Source of the DNA: Lachnospiraceae bacterium
Lineage (GTDB): Bacteria; Bacillota; Clostridia; Lachnospirales; Lachnospiraceae
Direction of reading: 5' to 3'
NCBI GenBank assembly: GCA_030524635.1
Contig: JAUNGG010000002.1
Span: 1 to 64,000, forward strand
Length of the DNA: 64,000 nucleotides
Of the stretch, positions 60,608-64,000 are shown one piece after another. Within the stretch, counting starts at the first letter, position 1. Every line of letters begins with the position of its first letter. A model generated the notes under the pieces. It did not search any database, was not told the origin of the DNA, and saw only the letters and a list, made by a program, of their open reading frames with translations. The position numbers and the translations under genes were made by a program.

Positions 60608-62166
60608 TGATCTGCCCCCTTTCCTGCTGATGTACGTTCTGCTCCTCTGCTTTTTCTAACTCTGGCTTCTGAAGAAGCATCTGTATGCTCCGTCTCCTCC
60701 TGCTTGGGCACATTCAGATAACATTCCACGTACAGTTTCCAGACGCCCTCATCCTCTACATACTCAAAGCCGGTGTAATTCACATCAGAAAAGACACCGG
60801 ACTCTGCTGCCAGCCGGTCGATAAACCGGTGAATGGAAGGCTCATCTGCCGCAGAGCTGCTGATCTGGATCACACCTGCCTCTGACTGAAAGCCGACCAC
60901 CTTGGCTGTTACCAGATTTTTAGCGCAGCGGTCTACCGCCTGGTCAATCCTGGTATCCATTACCGGATAAGAGCGGATATTCGATGCGATCCGGCTGGTG
61001 GCCTTTAGACGGCTTCGCAGCGTTTCATTTTCTGCGATCAGACGGTCATATCTGGCTGCCCCGGACAATACCAGAGGATCTGACATGTAATCAAAACAGG
61101 AATTGATCCGGTTCGTCATGTGAAACCAATTGGCTGCCTGCAGGATCAGCACCAATGTCAGAAGGCATACCGCCCCGGCCGGCGGCGCAAATGCACGGAA
61201 AAGTGCCGCTCTTCTGGCCAGAACCTCCGGACTCCGTCTGTACTGATACAGCAGGTTCCGCCTTCCTTCACTGGCAAAAATGCCTCCTGCCGGAACTGCA
61301 AAATTACCCAGATCACAGACAGCTTCCGAAAATACCACGGAACTGCCGGCAGCATCTGAGAAATTGATTACTTCAATGTGAGGACACAGCCGGCGGATCA
61401 TCTTCTCACAAATCTCCAGTTCTCCGTCTCTCAGCCCGCCCAGATAGGCAGCCGTAAGCTCCTCCTCCACCTGCTCTGCCTTGGCAAACTGCATCAGGGC
61501 ACTGATTGCCCTGGCACATTCCATACCAAACTGGGGTGACCCGGCAGGTGAACATACCTTGGTTCTGCTGAAATGAATAAAGGTTCCATTCCGCCAGAGA
61601 ATATTCATCAATGTAACCCCATCCAAAAGTCCAACCGCACAGGTCTTTCCCCTCAGGCCCTCCAGCTGGTGAAGCAGACGCAGCTCTGCAGCCAGCGCTG
61701 TTTCCACAGAAACCAACTGGATTCCCAGGGAATGAAAACGCCTGACATGCTCCGCCAGAAAGCTTCGCTCCATCACAACTCCCAGCACCCGCTGCCGATG
61801 TGCAGTCCTTCCCGGTCCCAGGATCCGATAGCTGTAAACTGGATTGCGCAGCCGCTCCACATCAGAAAATTCTCTGGGCAGATACTCCATCATCTTTCTG
61901 TGGGACATCTTAGGCGTTTCGAAGAAACGGACCACCGTCTGTGTGCTGTTCACCACCAGATAAACCTTCTTCCTGGAAAGCTGGTGCTTTTCCCAAAATT
62001 CCTCCAGAAACTGCGTAAATGCTGCCTCATCTGTCACCTGCCCATTTACGATAGACAGCTTCGGTGCTTCCTCTGCAACAGCCTGGGAAATCACAAGCTT
62101 TCCCTTCCTCACCTCACCGACTGCCGCCTTTACAAGCTGATTGGACAAATAAATCACTGTTTTCAT
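60604..62166 (-). CDS. pilM: PilM-PilN fusion of the pilus platform
   Basis: 520 residues from ATG 62166 (MKTVIYLSNQLVKAAVGEVR); AGAGG lies 9 bases ahead (another ATG two codons earlier). Residues 1-320 are a PilM/actin-like ATPase fold (VYLVVNSTQTVVRFFETPK; TCAVGLLDGVTLMNI). A membrane segment at about 335-350 (PPAGAVCLLTLVLILQAANW) is followed by a coiled-coil and a PilN-like domain. So the normally separate PilM and PilN are in one chain. C-terminus is basic and Ser/Glu rich. Confidence 0.82.
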   Translation of the reverse strand: MKTVIYLSNQLVKAAVGEVRKGKLVISQAVAEEAPKLSIVNGQVTDEAAFTQFLEEFWEKHQLSRKKVYLVVNSTQTVVRFFETPKMSHRKMMEYLPREFSDVERLRNPVYSYRILGPGRTAHRQRVLGVVMERSFLAEHVRRFHSLGIQLVSVETALAAELRLLHQLEGLRGKTCAVGLLDGVTLMNILWRNGTFIHFSRTKVCSPAGSPQFGMECARAISALMQFAKAEQVEEELTAAYLGGLRDGELEICEKMIRRLCPHIEVINFSDAAGSSVVFSEAVCDLGNFAVPAGGIFASEGRRNLLYQYRRSPEVLARRAALFRAFAPPAGAVCLLTLVLILQAANWFHMTNRINSCFDYMSDPLVLSGAARYDRLIAENETLRSRLKATSRIASNIRSYPVMDTRIDQAVDRCAKNLVTAKVVGFQSEAGVIQISSSAADEPSIHRFIDRLAAESGVFSDVNYTGFEYVEDEGVWKLYVECYLNVPKQEETEHTDASSEARVRKSRGAERTSAGKGADH

Positions 62167-62266
62167 ACCCATAATCCTCTTTTGGTAACTTACATCTTTT
62201 GTATTCCGTTCATAAATGCCCTTGCTTCACTGGGTAAAACACTGCGCAGACCTGCTGAACCGTTTC

Positions 62267-63469
62267 CTAGAACCCAGCCTGCTCGATCACATGGTAGGAT
62301 TGATAGATGGGCAGCATCACCGCAGCCATAACACCGCCTACGATCACCGCCATGATCACAATCGTCAGCGGTTCCAGATATGTGATCATCCGGCTCACCA
62401 CTTGCTCCGCATCATATTCCATAGAATCCGCAATCGAACACAGCATCACATCCAGATTTCCCGATTCCTCCCCCACACGGACAGAAGCCGAAAGCTTTTG
62501 CAAAAATCCATCCACCGTATTTAGAGAATCGCTGACTGTACTGCCGTTCTGCACCATAAAGATCACCTTGTCAAACTGGAAATCAATATAAGAATTGCCG
62601 ATGGTCTTCCGGGCGATCTGCAGGGCAGACACAATGGGAATCCCGGCTGAATACAGGGAACTGAAGGCTCTGGCAAATTGCGCCGTGCAGACAGTTTTCT
62701 GCAGCCTGCCAAACACCGGTACATGAAGGCTTACCCAGTCCAGCCCTCTCCTGATAACAGGAATACGGCTGGCCGCTTTGCCTCCCAGTCCGATTGCTGC
62801 TGCACCCAGCATCACCAGATACCACCGCTCCGTCATAAAGTCTGTAATGCTGTACAGGATCCTGGTAGGCAGCGGCAGTTCCTCCATCAGGCCAAACAGC
62901 GCTTCAAACTGCGGCAGCACAAAACCTGTGAGAAGCCCGGTCATTGCAATCAGAAGAATCACCAGCAGCTTCGGGTAAATAACTGCGTTCCTTGTCCTGG
63001 TATCCAGCTTATATGCCCTGCTGTAATGTTCCGCAAGCAGAAGCGCCGTCTTCCCCAGACTGCCGGAAGCCTCCGCAGCATGAAACATGGACAGCATCAG
63101 ATCGGGAAATACCCCTGCCGCCTGCTCCATGGCCTTTGCCAGGGAAAAGCCGCAGCAGACCTGATTTAATACCTGCTCATACACACCTCTGGTCTCCGTG
63201 CGAATGCCTTCCTCCTCAGAAAGGATGGTTAACGCTTTCACCAGGGGGATTCCCGACTGAAGCATCGTTCCCAACTCTCTGGAAAATTCAGAAAGTTCCC
63301 TTGCCTTCAGCGGCCGTCCCCGCTTTTGCTCTGTTATCACCTTTGCCCTGGTCAAATACAATTCCTTTTCCAAAAGAAGAGCATGCAGCTCTGTTTCATC
63401 CGCCGCCGTCAGCCGGCCCTTCACACGTTTCCCATTTTCATCCACTGCCTGGTAACGGTATTTTGGCAT
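62267..63469 (-). CDS. pilC: Inner-membrane platform protein (PilC/GspF)
   Basis: 400 residues from ATG 63469 (MPKYRYQAVDENGKRVKGRL), with AAGGAGG ahead; upstream codons lie in pilD. Two T2SSF domains (LSEFSRELGTMLQSGIPLVK; FARAFSSLYSAGIPIVSALQ), each with the G-x-P-L/I motif, and three membrane segments. It transmits ATPase motion to the growing pilus. Confidence 0.95.
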   Translation of the reverse strand: MPKYRYQAVDENGKRVKGRLTAADETELHALLLEKELYLTRAKVITEQKRGRPLKARELSEFSRELGTMLQSGIPLVKALTILSEEEGIRTETRGVYEQVLNQVCCGFSLAKAMEQAAGVFPDLMLSMFHAAEASGSLGKTALLLAEHYSRAYKLDTRTRNAVIYPKLLVILLIAMTGLLTGFVLPQFEALFGLMEELPLPTRILYSITDFMTERWYLVMLGAAAIGLGGKAASRIPVIRRGLDWVSLHVPVFGRLQKTVCTAQFARAFSSLYSAGIPIVSALQIARKTIGNSYIDFQFDKVIFMVQNGSTVSDSLNTVDGFLQKLSASVRVGEESGNLDVMLCSIADSMEYDAEQVVSRMITYLEPLTIVIMAVIVGGVMAAVMLPIYQSYHVIEQAGF

Positions 63470-63480
63470 CTTGCACCTCC

Positions 63481-63969
63481 TTACAGACCAAATACTGCCG
63501 TCAGATACCATTCCAGGATCGCCTCGCCCCAGAAGCAGGCGATCACCATACCTGCACATAGAAATGGTCCAAAAGCAAAATGTTCCTTTCTGCCGGCCTT
63601 CTTTGCAGCCAGCAGCCAAATTCCATAGCATCCGCCGCCCAGAATGGCGAAAAACGCCGCTAACACCACCAGCTTCCACCCCAGAAACGCACCGCAGGTT
63701 GCCGTCAGTTTGATATCTCCGCCTCCGAAGGCACCAGGAACTGCCGCAGTCAAAAGCAGCATCGGAAGACTGACTGCAAAGAATCCCAGGATTCTGGATG
63801 AAAGCGGCAGCTGGCTTCCCTCCGCCGTTCTCATTCCCACAGCAGCAGCCAAAAGTGCCAGCACCAGGATCATTGCCGGAAACCGATCCGGGATTTCCAT
63901 CGTTCTGCCATCCATCAGGGCTGCTGCTGCCAAAATTACCGTAAACAAAATAAAAAGACCTGCCGTCAT
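63481..63969 (-). CDS. pilD: Prepilin peptidase, peptidase-only form
   Basis: 162 residues. An A24 aspartic protease with the two catalytic Asp: Asp20 (ALMDGRTMEIPD) and Asp85 (FGGGDIKL), and FGPFLCAG near the end. Four or five membrane segments. It lacks the N-terminal N-methyltransferase domain and zinc cysteines of classical PilD, being CpaA/short type. It would cleave the prepilins encoded downstream. Start at 63969; the region before it to the window edge shows no other gene. Confidence 0.88.
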   Translation of the reverse strand: MTAGLFILFTVILAAAALMDGRTMEIPDRFPAMILVLALLAAAVGMRTAEGSQLPLSSRILGFFAVSLPMLLLTAAVPGAFGGGDIKLTATCGAFLGWKLVVLAAFFAILGGGCYGIWLLAAKKAGRKEHFAFGPFLCAGMVIACFWGEAILEWYLTAVFGL

Positions 63970-64000
63970 GCCTTATCTACCCAACCTTTCGACCACACGC

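Noticed and set aside
1-64000. CRISPR arrays, tRNA/rRNA genes, insertion sequences, prophage
   Set aside because: No regularly spaced repeats, cloverleaf or rRNA sequence, transposase or phage structural gene was seen.

Overview
The window looks like a chromosome segment of a spore-forming member of the Clostridia, most likely Lachnospiraceae. It carries spoIIR, a clostridial-type rpoB-rpoC pair, the MEP-pathway gene ispE, Gram-positive lipoprotein and LPxTG surface proteins, choline-binding-type cell-wall repeats and a glycogen branching enzyme. Shine-Dalgarno sites are strong and A+G rich, and many genes have near-consensus sigma-A promoters. No tRNA, rRNA, CRISPR array or intact mobile element was seen. 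Assignments rest on reading translated sequence and motifs; no database search was run.

Layout. 1-440: AT-rich left edge with a partial gene and a degenerate Fic-domain remnant. 463-5633: a choline/cell-wall module, in which an HTH-LicC-LicA-like fusion (cytidylyltransferase plus choline kinase) lies between two secreted proteins made of choline-binding-type repeats. 5846-13393: rpoC and rpoB, with their own promoter and no ribosomal-protein genes beside them. 13651-16918: a small membrane protein, a DUF1934 protein, ddl behind a structured leader, a 136-bp palindrome and spoIIR. 16876-24401: a TetR-controlled operon encoding an adaptor, an RND pump and two TolC-like proteins. 24603-29661: ispE with a GntR regulator, DUF624 and other membrane proteins, an acetyltransferase and a cyclophilin. 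29897-34221: a lipoprotein barnase with its barstar, cysK, a repeat lipoprotein and purine nucleoside phosphorylase. 34312-37758: a very large surface protein with a thioester domain and an LPKTG motif in the middle of the chain. 38020-40620: polysaccharide deacetylase, an HD hydrolase and a membrane-anchored protein. 40690-50697: maltodextrin uptake and use (malE-F-G-like genes, malQ, a LacI regulator), an MscS channel and glgB with a histone-like tail. 50901-53644: a DUF3810 membrane protease-like protein and an AAA/PD-(D/E)XK protein. 53958-63969: signal peptidase I converging on a type IV pilus or pseudopilus operon (pilD, pilC, pilM/N, pilO, pilB and four prepilin-like proteins).

How the genes fit together. 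Much of the window concerns the cell surface: choline activation and choline-binding proteins, D-Ala-D-Ala synthesis, an efflux or export system, a thioester adhesin, a peptidoglycan or polysaccharide deacetylase, a secreted RNase with immunity protein, signal peptidase, and a pseudopilus machine. The second theme is alpha-glucan metabolism. The LacI regulator probably acts at the paired operators upstream of the binding-protein gene, and a 16-bp intercistronic hairpin after that gene probably keeps its mRNA more abundant than the permease mRNA. No ATPase gene is present in the transporter cluster, so a shared ATPase elsewhere is likely.

Most notable for follow-up: the double-unit surface protein with an internal sorting signal and a leader that can hide its ribosome binding site; the RND pump with two TolC-like proteins in an apparent monoderm; the pseudopilus operon with a repeat-filled linker in its ATPase; the lysine/alanine tail on glgB; the membrane-anchored barnase; and several structured non-coding elements (ddl leader, 136-bp palindrome, hairpin cluster upstream of glgB).
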